From Prolixibacteraceae bacterium (GTDB lineage Bacteria > Bacteroidota > Bacteroidia > Bacteroidales > Prolixibacteraceae): a stretch of DNA of 64,000 nt. Every line of letters starts with the position of its first letter. Positions within the stretch are counted from its first letter, which is position 1. The stretch is from positions 1 to 64,000 of the forward strand of contig JAFLKN010000008.1 of assembly GCA_019163175.1 (NCBI GenBank), in the 5' to 3' direction. Positions 9,250 to 18,689 of this stretch are shown here, one piece after another. The notes beneath the pieces are model-generated. The model was not told where the DNA came from, made no database searches, and saw nothing but the letters and a program-made list of their open reading frames with translations. The translations under genes were made by a program, and so were the position numbers.

Positions 9250-10215
9250 CTATTCCTTTTTCTTTTCAAAAATACGTACCTGTTGCTTGGTGAAATCAAG
9301 GGCAATTACCCGGTGTTGCTTGTCGACTGCAATATCAGGTGCCAGTGATCCACTGAATGCATCGGGAGGAGCCACAACTCCAATGAATTGCCCGTGCTGA
9401 TCGTACAATTTAATCCGAGGCATTCCTTTTTCGCTAGTGATGAATGAATTATCTTCCAGAATTGCAAAATGCGCAGGATTACAGCAACCGCTAAATCCTT
9501 CAATTTTGAAACTGGTTAGGCCCCATGATGTCCGCAGCGAGCCATCCTCATTATAATTTTCGAATACATGACGACCTGTATTTGCTGCCCATAAAAAGCC
9601 ATTATCGTCAATCGCCACATCGAAATACGGACTTGGGATCACAAATCCGGATATCCCTTTTTGGTCATTCTGCTCTCCAATTTTCTGAACAATTTGACCA
9701 TTGGTATTGCACTGATAGACAATCCGATTTCCGGCATCGGCCACGTAAATATTTTCGCCGGAAACAGCCAGCGAAGTGAATAATGCCCGGTCACCAAAAG
9801 AATTCCAGCGTTTAACCAGTGTGCCATTTTGATCATACATCACAACATAATCGCTTATCCCGATCCAAATCTGGCGATTTTCATCAATAGCCACGCAGGA
9901 CACGGTGTCAATCAATTGTTTACTGAAGATTTGCTTCCCTGAATAATCGAATTTCAGCAAATGATTGTCGGTAGCTACTACAATTGTAGAATCTGATACT
10001 GCAACTCCAGCCCAATCGTGAACTTTAACCGGGAAATGAGTCTTTTCGAAATACAGAATCTTCGTGGAATCTACTTTTCGATATTCATCGATATTATATT
10101 CATATGGATTTTCGATGTTTTTACCGGCTTTCTTTCCAATAAAATCCTTGCCAATAATGACGACAATGGCCACAGCCAAAACGATCAGCACAATATTTAC
10201 CAGTTTCCGGTTCAT
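9250..10215 (-). CDS. Membrane-anchored NHL-repeat beta-propeller protein
   Basis: ORF 9250..10239, start moved to MNRKLVNIVLIVLAVAIVVII (10215); NHL-type repeats (YVADAGNRIVYQ, LWAANTGRHVFENY, SEKGMPRIKLYDQHGQFIGVV). Confidence 0.8.
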   Translation of the reverse strand: MNRKLVNIVLIVLAVAIVVIIGKDFIGKKAGKNIENPYEYNIDEYRKVDSTKILYFEKTHFPVKVHDWAGVAVSDSTIVVATDNHLLKFDYSGKQIFSKQLIDTVSCVAIDENRQIWIGISDYVVMYDQNGTLVKRWNSFGDRALFTSLAVSGENIYVADAGNRIVYQCNTNGQIVQKIGEQNDQKGISGFVIPSPYFDVAIDDNGFLWAANTGRHVFENYNEDGSLRTSWGLTSFKIEGFSGCCNPAHFAILEDNSFITSEKGMPRIKLYDQHGQFIGVVAPPDAFSGSLAPDIAVDKQHRVIALDFTKQQVRIFEKKKE

Positions 10216-10220
10216 AGCTT

Positions 10221-11639
10221 TTAATTTACTTTCACACAATACATCTTTTTCGCATCACGCAACATTAAAAATCCATCGGCCAATGCCATTGGACCCCAGG
10301 CGTCTTCACCATCAAACAGCTTTTTCTGTGCTATCTGAATGTACTTTTTTGTGTCGGGTTTAATCATAGTCAGCGTACCGTCGTCGCTCAGCACAAATAG
10401 TTTATTATCAGCAATCAGGTATGGGCCAAGTCCAAAACGGCCATCCTTTCCTGAAGTCCAGATTACCTTAGTGACATCCGCCGGATCGACGCAAATCAAC
10501 TGATTGCGCAATGGGCCGGCGTCTTTGGGTTCAATGGCGAGCATCTTTCCGTCCCAAATTACAGGAGTTTGCTGTTCGCAAGCCATCCCTTCCTTCGGGA
10601 GGTATTGTTTCAAAACCTCAACTTTATATTCTGCTCCTGAAGGAGTTACCTGAATCATCATACTTCCGGCGCCATAACCAGCCGTTAGAAACACTTTTCC
10701 ATCCGGAAAACAAACCGGTGCCGGAGCCACAACCGCATGATTCCAGGCTGTTGATTGCCAAAGAATTTTACCTTCGTCGGCACCTTCGGCAGAAACGGCC
10801 AGAACGGCTCCAACCGCGCTGTACACATACATTTTCTTGCCATTCAGTGTCCAAGGCATAATCGATGAATGCGACATTTTAATTCCGCCCGGATTAGGCG
10901 TTTCCCACAAAACTTTGCCTGTAGCCATATCAACCGCAATCATTACTGAAGTTCCACCCGGAGCCAAAATTGCTTTATTACCATCGATCATCGGGCATTG
11001 ACCAGTAAACCACAAAGGCACTTCGGTCTGATATTTCAGAACCATGTCGAGACCCCAAACTAAGTCGCCGCTTTCGCGCTTTACACACATCACATGACAA
11101 CGTGGGCCTATCGTGAGAATGTATTCCGGATTAATGGCCGGAACCGTGCGCGACATTCCATGATTTCGTTTGACACTCAATTTATAGGATCGTCTCCAAA
11201 GCTCTTTGCCATCTTCGAGTGAAAAACATCGCAGGGCATCTTCGCGTTTGACCTCGTCATAATCCATCACATATACTTTTCCTTCGTAAATGGCTGGCCC
11301 GGCATGACCTTCACCCAGCTCAACCGACCATTTAATTTCAGGATCGTTGCCTGCCCAACTGTTTTTTAGGGGGCCGGTATTCTTTACAATATTGTCGTAA
11401 TCAGCACCACGGAAACGAGTCCATGTTCCTTTTAAGCTGGAAGTTGTAGTTCCGAAGGATTCGAATTTTTCGCCAATATTAACCACCTGAACAGAAGCAG
11501 AATCAGCACCCCCGCGGTTATCCGCTCCTGGAATACTTTCAGCAAACTGGCTGGTTGGGTCTTTCATCAGCCACCAGAAAAAGAGGAGCAACAAAATTGC
11601 ACCGATGCCCAACAAGATATATTTGATGTTCTTTTCCAA
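10221..11639 (-). CDS. Membrane-anchored PQQ-like beta-propeller protein
   Basis: 472 aa; N-terminal TM (YILLGIGAILLLLFFWWL), blades GKELWRRSYKLS, GKVLWETPNPG, GKILWQSTAW. Confidence 0.85.
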   Translation of the reverse strand: MEKNIKYILLGIGAILLLLFFWWLMKDPTSQFAESIPGADNRGGADSASVQVVNIGEKFESFGTTTSSLKGTWTRFRGADYDNIVKNTGPLKNSWAGNDPEIKWSVELGEGHAGPAIYEGKVYVMDYDEVKREDALRCFSLEDGKELWRRSYKLSVKRNHGMSRTVPAINPEYILTIGPRCHVMCVKRESGDLVWGLDMVLKYQTEVPLWFTGQCPMIDGNKAILAPGGTSVMIAVDMATGKVLWETPNPGGIKMSHSSIMPWTLNGKKMYVYSAVGAVLAVSAEGADEGKILWQSTAWNHAVVAPAPVCFPDGKVFLTAGYGAGSMMIQVTPSGAEYKVEVLKQYLPKEGMACEQQTPVIWDGKMLAIEPKDAGPLRNQLICVDPADVTKVIWTSGKDGRFGLGPYLIADNKLFVLSDDGTLTMIKPDTKKYIQIAQKKLFDGEDAWGPMALADGFLMLRDAKKMYCVKVN

Positions 11640-11719
11640 GATTTCTCTTTTTATTTTTAGTACAATGTTCGTTCACTAAAGTTAACAGCAAAAAATATTA
11701 CTTCGATCAACGCTAAAAA

Positions 11720-12964
11720 CTAATTTTTAAGCTTGTAAACCATTAAACTTTCGCCATGACGGACAAACAGCTTACCATTATAAATTGAAGGATGCGCCCA
11801 ATGAGGTCCTGAACCTTTTTGTATTTTGAGGGAGCTAACCAATTCAAATTTTTCCGGATTCGGTTTTACCAACCCAATATTTCCGGATTTATCTTCGTAA
11901 CAATAAAGCATTCCGTCGGCTGAAATGATAGAGCCTTTAGTGAACCACTTGGTTTCCCAATTGGTTTTGCCTGTCTCCCAGTTAACAGAAGCCCAGTTCC
12001 CATTGGCATTGTCAATCATAGTTGAAGCATAAATATTTCCATCAATCAACACCAATCCTCCAATATGGGTATCAAGAATATCGCTTTGCCATTTCAGCTG
12101 AATTGAACGGCCATCTTCGGCGAGACTAAACATGGAACCTTTCTGTTCGTTGCCATAAGTTACAAATAGTTTTCCGTTGCTATACAAAGAAATATTGGCT
12201 GACTCACCTTTCCCTTTGTGATCACCGTGGTATTGACTCAGATTGTAAGTCCATAAAATTTGCCCATTACTCACATCAACACCAACAAGATCTTCAGAAG
12301 TTTGAACAAGTACAATCCGAAGTCCGCTTCGTTCGATAAGAGATGCTGAAGCATAGGCTTTCTCTCCACCTACACTTTTTGATTTCCATATTAACTCGCC
12401 ATTTTGTTTATTCAAAGCAACCAGTGTTGTTTCGTCGCCACCGGTTACATACAAAACCTTGTTATCAGCCAGCAATGCCGACTCCACTACACCAAACCAC
12501 ATGTGCTTTCCACTGAATTCAATGTGTGGATTTTTCGACCAAACAATAGCCCCATTTGTGGCATTCATGCAAACCAGATCGCCAGTACCGCCAACAAGGT
12601 AAATCCTATTGTTTTCGATGGTTGGTGTACAACGTGAGCCAGGGTAAGTTTTATTCCATGCCTTGCTGTAATCCTTTTTCCAGACTAAGTTTCCCTTGAG
12701 ATCAATTGCTGAAATAAAATTTACACTATCGTGTGTGCCTGTCACATAAATAACATCGTGATAAAGAACTGGTGATGAATAACCTTCACCAAGTCCATCA
12801 ACTTCAAGTATAATTTTAGGACCATTTTCAGGCCATACAGTCAAAAGACCCTTTTCTGGATAAATACCTGAACGATTTAGGCCCCGCCACTCAACCAAAT
12901 CCTGAGAAAACAGGTTACCTGAAAGAAGAACTGTAAGCAACAAGCTTATGAATAATCTCATCAT
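11720..12964 (-). CDS. Exported PQQ-like beta-propeller protein (paralogue 1 of 3)
   Basis: 414 aa; signal peptide; VEWRGLNRSGIYPE, GLGEGYSSPV, HWAHPSIYNGKLFVRHGESLMVYKL. Confidence 0.85.
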   Translation of the reverse strand: MMRLFISLLLTVLLSGNLFSQDLVEWRGLNRSGIYPEKGLLTVWPENGPKIILEVDGLGEGYSSPVLYHDVIYVTGTHDSVNFISAIDLKGNLVWKKDYSKAWNKTYPGSRCTPTIENNRIYLVGGTGDLVCMNATNGAIVWSKNPHIEFSGKHMWFGVVESALLADNKVLYVTGGDETTLVALNKQNGELIWKSKSVGGEKAYASASLIERSGLRIVLVQTSEDLVGVDVSNGQILWTYNLSQYHGDHKGKGESANISLYSNGKLFVTYGNEQKGSMFSLAEDGRSIQLKWQSDILDTHIGGLVLIDGNIYASTMIDNANGNWASVNWETGKTNWETKWFTKGSIISADGMLYCYEDKSGNIGLVKPNPEKFELVSSLKIQKGSGPHWAHPSIYNGKLFVRHGESLMVYKLKN

Positions 12965-12980
12965 CGAATTACTGTATTAA

Positions 12981-14219
12981 CTATGCTTTGATAGTATAGA
13001 CAAACAAAACATCGCCGTGACGTAAATACAGCTTGCCGTTTGCAATAAATGGATGCGACCAGAACGGACCATTTCCTCCCTGCAATTTGAAAGAACTGAC
13101 CATGTCAAAACTATTTTGATCGGGTTTCACCAAAGCTACAGTTCCTGTTTTTTCTTCCAGAATATAAAACAAGCCATCAGCATAAACCAGCGCACCTTTT
13201 GTAAGCCATTCCGTTTCGTATTTTATATCTCCTGAATTCCAATCCATGCAAACCCACTTGCCTTTGCTGTTGCTTTGCCAGTTTGAACCGTAAATGTTAC
13301 CATCCAATTCAATCAAACCGTGGTGATGGTTGTCCAGAGTCATATTGCTCCATTTTTCGGTGGCCGATTTTCCGTCTTCGCTCATGGTTACCATCACATT
13401 CCGGTAATCGTAACCCATCGAAATAAAAATATCACGTCCTTTAACAACAGGTGTGTTAGCCCATATCAAACCTGGCTGATCCCATTTGGCACCATCCCAG
13501 TATTTGAAAGTCCAAACAACTTTCCCGGTAACCGGTTCGAGGGCTATCAGATTGGTTCCGGTTGCAGCTAAAATATATCTGAATTGATTGTACTCGTATA
13601 TGATTGGCGATACATAGCAACGTGGGCCACCAACCGATTCGCTTTGCCAAACCAGTTTTCCGGTCATTTTATCGAAAGCGACGACCGAAGTTTTTGCTCC
13701 GCCTGGAGTACAAATCACTTTATCGTCCACAATCAGCGGCGATTCTGAAACTCCCCAAATGTGCCAGTCAGCACTAAAATCTTTATCAACATTCACTTTC
13801 CAACGAATAGCACCATCCGAAACATTCAGACAAACCAGTTCGCCTGTTCCACTGATAATGTAAACACGATCGTCTTCGATAGTAGGAGTGCTGCGTGTAT
13901 CGGGAAATGATTTCACCCATGAACGGCCATAAGCCACTTTCCATTTGATCTGACCTTCGGGAGTGATACACGAAAGGTAATCGAGCGTATCAATCATTCC
14001 TGTTGCAAAAATAAACTTATCAGTTGCCACTACCGAAGAATATCCTTTGCCTATTCCTTCAACTTTCAATAGTAATTCAGGACCGGCATCCGGCCATTTC
14101 TTTAGTAATCCGGTATCGGTAAATTTACCATCGCGGTTCGCACCGCGCCATTGTGACGGTTGTGCTGCAACGATTAAAACAAGTAAGAAGAATGTAATTG
14201 ATAGATTTATCTGTTTCAT
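12981..14219 (-). CDS. Exported PQQ-like beta-propeller protein (paralogue 2 of 3)
   Basis: 412 aa; signal peptide; SQWRGANRDGKF, GIGKGYSSVV, FWSHPFIANGKLYLRHGDVLFVYTI. Confidence 0.85.
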   Translation of the reverse strand: MKQINLSITFFLLVLIVAAQPSQWRGANRDGKFTDTGLLKKWPDAGPELLLKVEGIGKGYSSVVATDKFIFATGMIDTLDYLSCITPEGQIKWKVAYGRSWVKSFPDTRSTPTIEDDRVYIISGTGELVCLNVSDGAIRWKVNVDKDFSADWHIWGVSESPLIVDDKVICTPGGAKTSVVAFDKMTGKLVWQSESVGGPRCYVSPIIYEYNQFRYILAATGTNLIALEPVTGKVVWTFKYWDGAKWDQPGLIWANTPVVKGRDIFISMGYDYRNVMVTMSEDGKSATEKWSNMTLDNHHHGLIELDGNIYGSNWQSNSKGKWVCMDWNSGDIKYETEWLTKGALVYADGLFYILEEKTGTVALVKPDQNSFDMVSSFKLQGGNGPFWSHPFIANGKLYLRHGDVLFVYTIKA

Positions 14220-14278
14220 ATTTTAGTTGGTTGTTTTTTCAAATCCTTCAGGTATTATTTTCTGAAAGCTTGTTGATT

Positions 14279-14860
14279 CTATTTACTAATTTCCAGAGCC
14301 TTTAATAGGTTTTCAGTTGTAATTACAGTGGCAAATTCGTCCATTAGACTGGCAATTGCAGTTTCATGAATAATTTCGGCTGAATATAGTTGTCCTTTTG
14401 TGCCTTTCTTGCAAAAAGTTGCAGTTGCATCTTCAACCAAGAAAGTATCAAATCCAAAATTTCCTGCCATTCTAGTGGTGGTCGAAACGCAATGATCGGT
14501 GGTTAAACCTATAATTACAAGTTTTGTGATATTCGTGAATTCAAGTCTCTCTTTCAGATCAGTTCCTATAAAAGCACTGTTTACATTTTTTTTGATAATG
14601 ACTTCCCCTTCAATTGGCTCTACAATGTCCTTAAACTCATTTCCGGGTTGACCTTCGGCAAGTCTCGAATTTGGATTTGAAGAGCAATGTTTCGCATGAA
14701 AGACCGGTAATCCCATTTTTCGCCAAAATGCCAGCAATTTACCGGCATTCTGTTCAGCTTCAGGATTATTTCTATCACCGCCCCAATAGTTTATGTCATC
14801 GAAACCCTTTTGGATATCAATGAGAATGAGTGCCGGATTATCATTTACTGAAATGCTCAT
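14279..14860 (-). CDS. Isochorismatase-family cysteine hydrolase
   Basis: ORF 14279..14893, start moved to MSISVNDNPALILIDIQKGF; KLVIIGLTTDHCVSTTTRMAGNFGFDTFLVEDA is the family signature. Confidence 0.9.
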   Translation of the reverse strand: MSISVNDNPALILIDIQKGFDDINYWGGDRNNPEAEQNAGKLLAFWRKMGLPVFHAKHCSSNPNSRLAEGQPGNEFKDIVEPIEGEVIIKKNVNSAFIGTDLKERLEFTNITKLVIIGLTTDHCVSTTTRMAGNFGFDTFLVEDATATFCKKGTKGQLYSAEIIHETAIASLMDEFATVITTENLLKALEISK

Positions 14861-14870
14861 TTTCAATTTT

Positions 14871-16085
14871 TTATTGCGAAATTTTATAGGCAATCAATGT
14901 ATTTCCGTGACGCACATAAAGCACACCCTTATCGATTACCGGATGTGCCCAATGTTGTTCTGAACCAAGAGTTACTTTTGTTTTGCTGATTACTTTTAAT
15001 CCTGAAGGGAAAGCATTTGCCATAAATAAATCTCCCTTTTCAGAATAGCCAATCAAGGTTTTATTTGCAGCAATAGTTACACCTTTGGCAACTTCGGTAG
15101 ACGAATATTCCTGTTTACCTGTATTCCAGTTTATACATTGCCAGCTACGGCCATTATCGCCCGAGCCATACATAAAACCGTCAATCAAAACAGCACCACC
15201 CATGCGGCTATCGAAGCTTTTGATGTCCCATTCCTTAGTTACCGAGCTTCCATCAGCACTCAGTTTAAGCTTTTCTCCCCCCTGGCCATATCCGCTGAAA
15301 ACAAATAAGCCACCATCACTGTATATTGGGGTGTTGGGATGAACTGCCCACTGATTTGGATGTTCGAAACTCCAAAGTAATTTTCCACTTGTGGCATCTA
15401 TTCCCAAAACATGGCCAGCAGTATGAGTTACCAACAGCTGACGAGCAGGTAATTTGATCAGAATTGGAGAGCAATAAGCTGATAATTCACCTAATCCGGG
15501 ACAATTCCAGATGGTCTCTCCGGTTAAACGATTCAATGCCATTACATTATTGGTTTTTCCACCGGGAGTACAAAATAGCTTATCACCATCAATCAGCAAA
15601 GATTCGGTATATCCCCATGTAATGTTGATTCCATCCATTTGTGTCAGAAAATCCTTTTCCCAAACAGGTTTTCCGGTTTTCAGATCGAGGCAGGTTAGTT
15701 TTCCATGACCTGTTATTAGATAAGCCAGATCGCCAACAATTGTCGGGGTTGAGCGCGTTCCCGGGAAACTTGCATCAAACTCTTTTCCATAAGTAAACTG
15801 CTGAAGTTGTTTGCCATTCTGATCAAGCACAAATAATACGGCTTGTCCATCAACCATCCCGTTGATGTATATTCTATCGTTGGCAAATGCAGGTGACGAA
15901 AAGCCTTGTCCCAATTTATCAAAGGTCCAAATAACAAGAGGGCCTTCGGCTGGCCATTCTGGCAAAAGTTTATCAACGTTGTAAATTCCGGTAGAATTGG
16001 CTCCACGCCATTTGGTTGCTTCCTGTGCATTAGACTCAAGGAAAAGGCAGGCAAATAAAATTACAAATACAGATAATAGTTTCAT
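14871..16085 (-). CDS. Exported PQQ-like beta-propeller protein (paralogue 3 of 3)
   Basis: 404 aa; signal peptide; TKWRGANSTGIYN, KLGQGFSSPA, HWAHPVIDKGVLYVRHGNTLIAYKI. Confidence 0.85.
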   Translation of the reverse strand: MKLLSVFVILFACLFLESNAQEATKWRGANSTGIYNVDKLLPEWPAEGPLVIWTFDKLGQGFSSPAFANDRIYINGMVDGQAVLFVLDQNGKQLQQFTYGKEFDASFPGTRSTPTIVGDLAYLITGHGKLTCLDLKTGKPVWEKDFLTQMDGINITWGYTESLLIDGDKLFCTPGGKTNNVMALNRLTGETIWNCPGLGELSAYCSPILIKLPARQLLVTHTAGHVLGIDATSGKLLWSFEHPNQWAVHPNTPIYSDGGLFVFSGYGQGGEKLKLSADGSSVTKEWDIKSFDSRMGGAVLIDGFMYGSGDNGRSWQCINWNTGKQEYSSTEVAKGVTIAANKTLIGYSEKGDLFMANAFPSGLKVISKTKVTLGSEQHWAHPVIDKGVLYVRHGNTLIAYKISQ

Positions 16086-16138
16086 AGGTTCAGCTTAAAA
16101 TGATTTTCGTAAAAGTATTAAGGATCGATCAGTAATAC

Positions 16139-16164
16139 AACACGATACAATATTTAATCGTGTT
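16139..16164. promoter_or_regulatory. Perfect 8-bp inverted repeat upstream of the propeller cluster (candidate operator)
   Basis: AACACGAT-ACAATATTTA-ATCGTGTT; minus-strand TAAATTTG (TAnnTTTG -7 type) at 16186-16193. Confidence 0.45.
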
Positions 16165-16339
16165 CTAAATAATAAGATTCATTAACAAATTTACAACTAA
16201 CAGGTCAAGCGTATTCTGCTGATTAACTGACATTTGAATAGTCAATTTTTTATGATCCAATTTTTGACTTAAAAAAAATTAAAAACTATCTGGTTATTCA
16301 AGTGAAATATGATCAAAAGAAAAGGTGAGGTTAAGGCAT

Positions 16340-16374
16340 AAAAAAAAACAGGTGCGAATCAATCACGTACCTGT
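16340..16374 (-). terminator. Rho-independent terminator downstream of the response regulator
   Basis: Minus strand: ACAGGTACG-...-CGCACCTGT followed by T10. Confidence 0.75.
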
Positions 16375-16416
16375 CAATTTCATTAAAACAAGGGCGTCTT
16401 TTGTATCAAAACGACT

Positions 16417-16803
16417 TTAATACGAACGGCTGAACAATTCAAGTAATAAATTATCCTGCAAAGGTTTCTCCAAAAAATTGTCCATGCCAGCTTCTAGGCA
16501 TGTCTCCCTTTTGTCCGAAATATCATTGGCCGTTAGGGCGACAATAAAAGCGCGATGCGTTGATTCTATTCCCTTCTCAAAAGCGCGAATCTGGCATGTA
16601 GCTTCAATACCGTCCATAACAGGCATTTGCATGTCCATTAAAATTAAATCATATAATTTCTGCTGATACATTGCAACCGCTTCCTGTCCATTTGATGCTA
16701 TGTCGCATTGTACACCCATATGCTTGAATGTCAACATTGTTATTCGCTGGTTAATTTTATTATCCTCTGCGAGTAAAATTTTTAAATTCGGATTTATTGC
16801 CAT
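16417..16803 (-). CDS. Stand-alone CheY-like response regulator receiver protein
   Basis: 128 aa; LLAEDNKINQRI, LILMDMQMPVMDGIEA, FIVALTAN, FLEKPL. Confidence 0.9.
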   Translation of the reverse strand: MAINPNLKILLAEDNKINQRITMLTFKHMGVQCDIASNGQEAVAMYQQKLYDLILMDMQMPVMDGIEATCQIRAFEKGIESTHRAFIVALTANDISDKRETCLEAGMDNFLEKPLQDNLLLELFSRSY

Positions 16804-16928
16804 AATTAATTCTTCAAAAAACTAGTAAGCAGATTTTATGCTTGAATACTAAATTACAAATATACATACGAAGCTAAAAAAGGATGCTTTTGGGGAATTT
16901 TTATGATAAAAATTTTGAATAGATCTTT

Positions 16929-17486
16929 TTAAGCTGGGATTCCGCTAATGTCGGGATATAATTTTCTCAAATCCTTAATAAAAGCCATCAGGAAAGAGGA
17001 ATAGATGTTCATACTTTCACTTAAAACCTGATGATACTTGTGAACAAAGTTGGATAAATCCTCATCAGTATAAATTAACTGAAGTTCATCTAAAAATTCC
17101 CAACGCTTTTGTTCAAACCAGTGTTCGTCTCGAAGCATTCGCCGGTCGCCATATTTATTGAAATAATATAAATAAAGTTTCTTTGAACCCTTTACCGACA
17201 AATCTGACTTAAGTTTGGAAAGAGCTCCAGAATAAGCACGCAACAAGTACCAGTAACGGTTTAAATTATCCGAATACTCAACCAAATATTTCAAATTGGA
17301 TATGGATTTATAAAAAAGGTCCACATGTCCATCGTTCAGATAGGATACAAGTAAATCTAATTCGAGCGGAGTGTAATAGAAAAAATCAGAAAAAAAATCA
17401 GTTGACAACTTTGTTCCCTGTTTTTTATCTACTTCATTCATAAACGAAGCCTCGAAATAATCCTTGAATGGCCTGGCAATATTCAT
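16929..17486 (-). CDS. Hypothetical protein
   Basis: 185-aa ORF, single promoter-sized flanks, no family recognised. Confidence 0.6.
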   Translation of the reverse strand: MNIARPFKDYFEASFMNEVDKKQGTKLSTDFFSDFFYYTPLELDLLVSYLNDGHVDLFYKSISNLKYLVEYSDNLNRYWYLLRAYSGALSKLKSDLSVKGSKKLYLYYFNKYGDRRMLRDEHWFEQKRWEFLDELQLIYTDEDLSNFVHKYHQVLSESMNIYSSFLMAFIKDLRKLYPDISGIPA

Positions 17487-17660
17487 TTATTTTAATTCTT
17501 TATCAAATTCAGATCAAAAGAAATAAAAAAAATAAGCATTCTGAGCGCTAATTTCTAAACCTAGTAAATGAACTATCAATCGACTGTTATGACTGATCAA
17601 AACCTATAGTGGAAATTCGTTTTTACAAAATTAGCGATCAAACAAGCTAATAGAAAAACG

Positions 17661-18656
17661 CTATAATCCAGCATAGATAAGCATTCCTATACCTACAAAA
17701 AACAGAATAAACATAGTCGCTAAAAGTCCGGAGGTTCCTTTTGAACCCTTAAACTCTTTCCAGATAAAAACACCCCACATAGCAGCTACCAAAGTTGCGC
17801 CCTGTCCCAACCCATACGAAATTGCGAAGCCTGCTTTTCCTGCTGCTATTATGCTGAAGGTCATTCCTACACACCAGATCATTCCGCCCAGAATACCAGT
17901 GAAGTGTTCTTTCAGGCTTCCTGCAAAATATTGGGAATAGGTAACCGGAACTCCCTCGAAAGGCTTTTTCATCAGGAGGGTATTGAAAACGAAGTTACTG
18001 ATCAGAATCCCGACAGAAAAGATAAATACAGCCGTATATGGTGTTAGCAATCCGGGTTCTGGAGTTTCGAAATTTGTGACCATTGAACTGGCCACAAACC
18101 GATAGAAAAGGGCCATCATAATTCCACCAACCACAGACAATACAATGCCTTTAGTTGGAACTTTCTGCGACTGCGAAGATTTCTTTTTGTAAGCTACAGC
18201 ATCGAGTACAATTGCAAGGGTAATCACGATTACCCCAGTAAATAACCAGATTGCATTTCCCTGTGGATTGGCCATGTAATTAACTAAAACTCCCAAGACC
18301 AAAGCAATCCCGATTCCGACAGGAAAAGCAACAGACATCCCGGCTATTGAAATGGCAGCTGCAACCAAAATATTGGCGGCATTAAAAATAATTCCACCAA
18401 GTAAGGCATTACCAATATTGCTCATTTCTGCCTGACTAAGGTCAGCCAAAAAGCCACGTCCCTGTTCTCCTGTACTTCCCAAAGTCAAAGAAAAAATAAG
18501 AGACATCAGGAGAATGCCAATCACATAATCCCAGTAGAACAGTTCGAAACGCCATGACTTTTGAGCTAATTTTTGGGTATTGGCCCACGAACCCCAACAC
18601 AACATGGTTACGAAACAAAGAATAACGGCTAATGAATAGGAACTTACGATATACAT
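17661..18656 (-). CDS. GRP/EamA-type sugar (ribose/nucleoside-linked) transporter
   Basis: 331 aa, ~10 TM; AVILCFVTMLCWGSWANTQKL; next to nucleoside hydrolase and ribokinase. Confidence 0.8.
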   Translation of the reverse strand: MYIVSSYSLAVILCFVTMLCWGSWANTQKLAQKSWRFELFYWDYVIGILLMSLIFSLTLGSTGEQGRGFLADLSQAEMSNIGNALLGGIIFNAANILVAAAISIAGMSVAFPVGIGIALVLGVLVNYMANPQGNAIWLFTGVIVITLAIVLDAVAYKKKSSQSQKVPTKGIVLSVVGGIMMALFYRFVASSMVTNFETPEPGLLTPYTAVFIFSVGILISNFVFNTLLMKKPFEGVPVTYSQYFAGSLKEHFTGILGGMIWCVGMTFSIIAAGKAGFAISYGLGQGATLVAAMWGVFIWKEFKGSKGTSGLLATMFILFFVGIGMLIYAGL

Positions 18657-18689
18657 GGCTATAGTTTAATGGTTAATTGTCGATGTTTG

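Noticed and set aside
4823-16085. Multihaem or monohaem cytochrome c partner for the propeller cluster
   Set aside because: No CxxCH motif seen in the translated cluster proteins.
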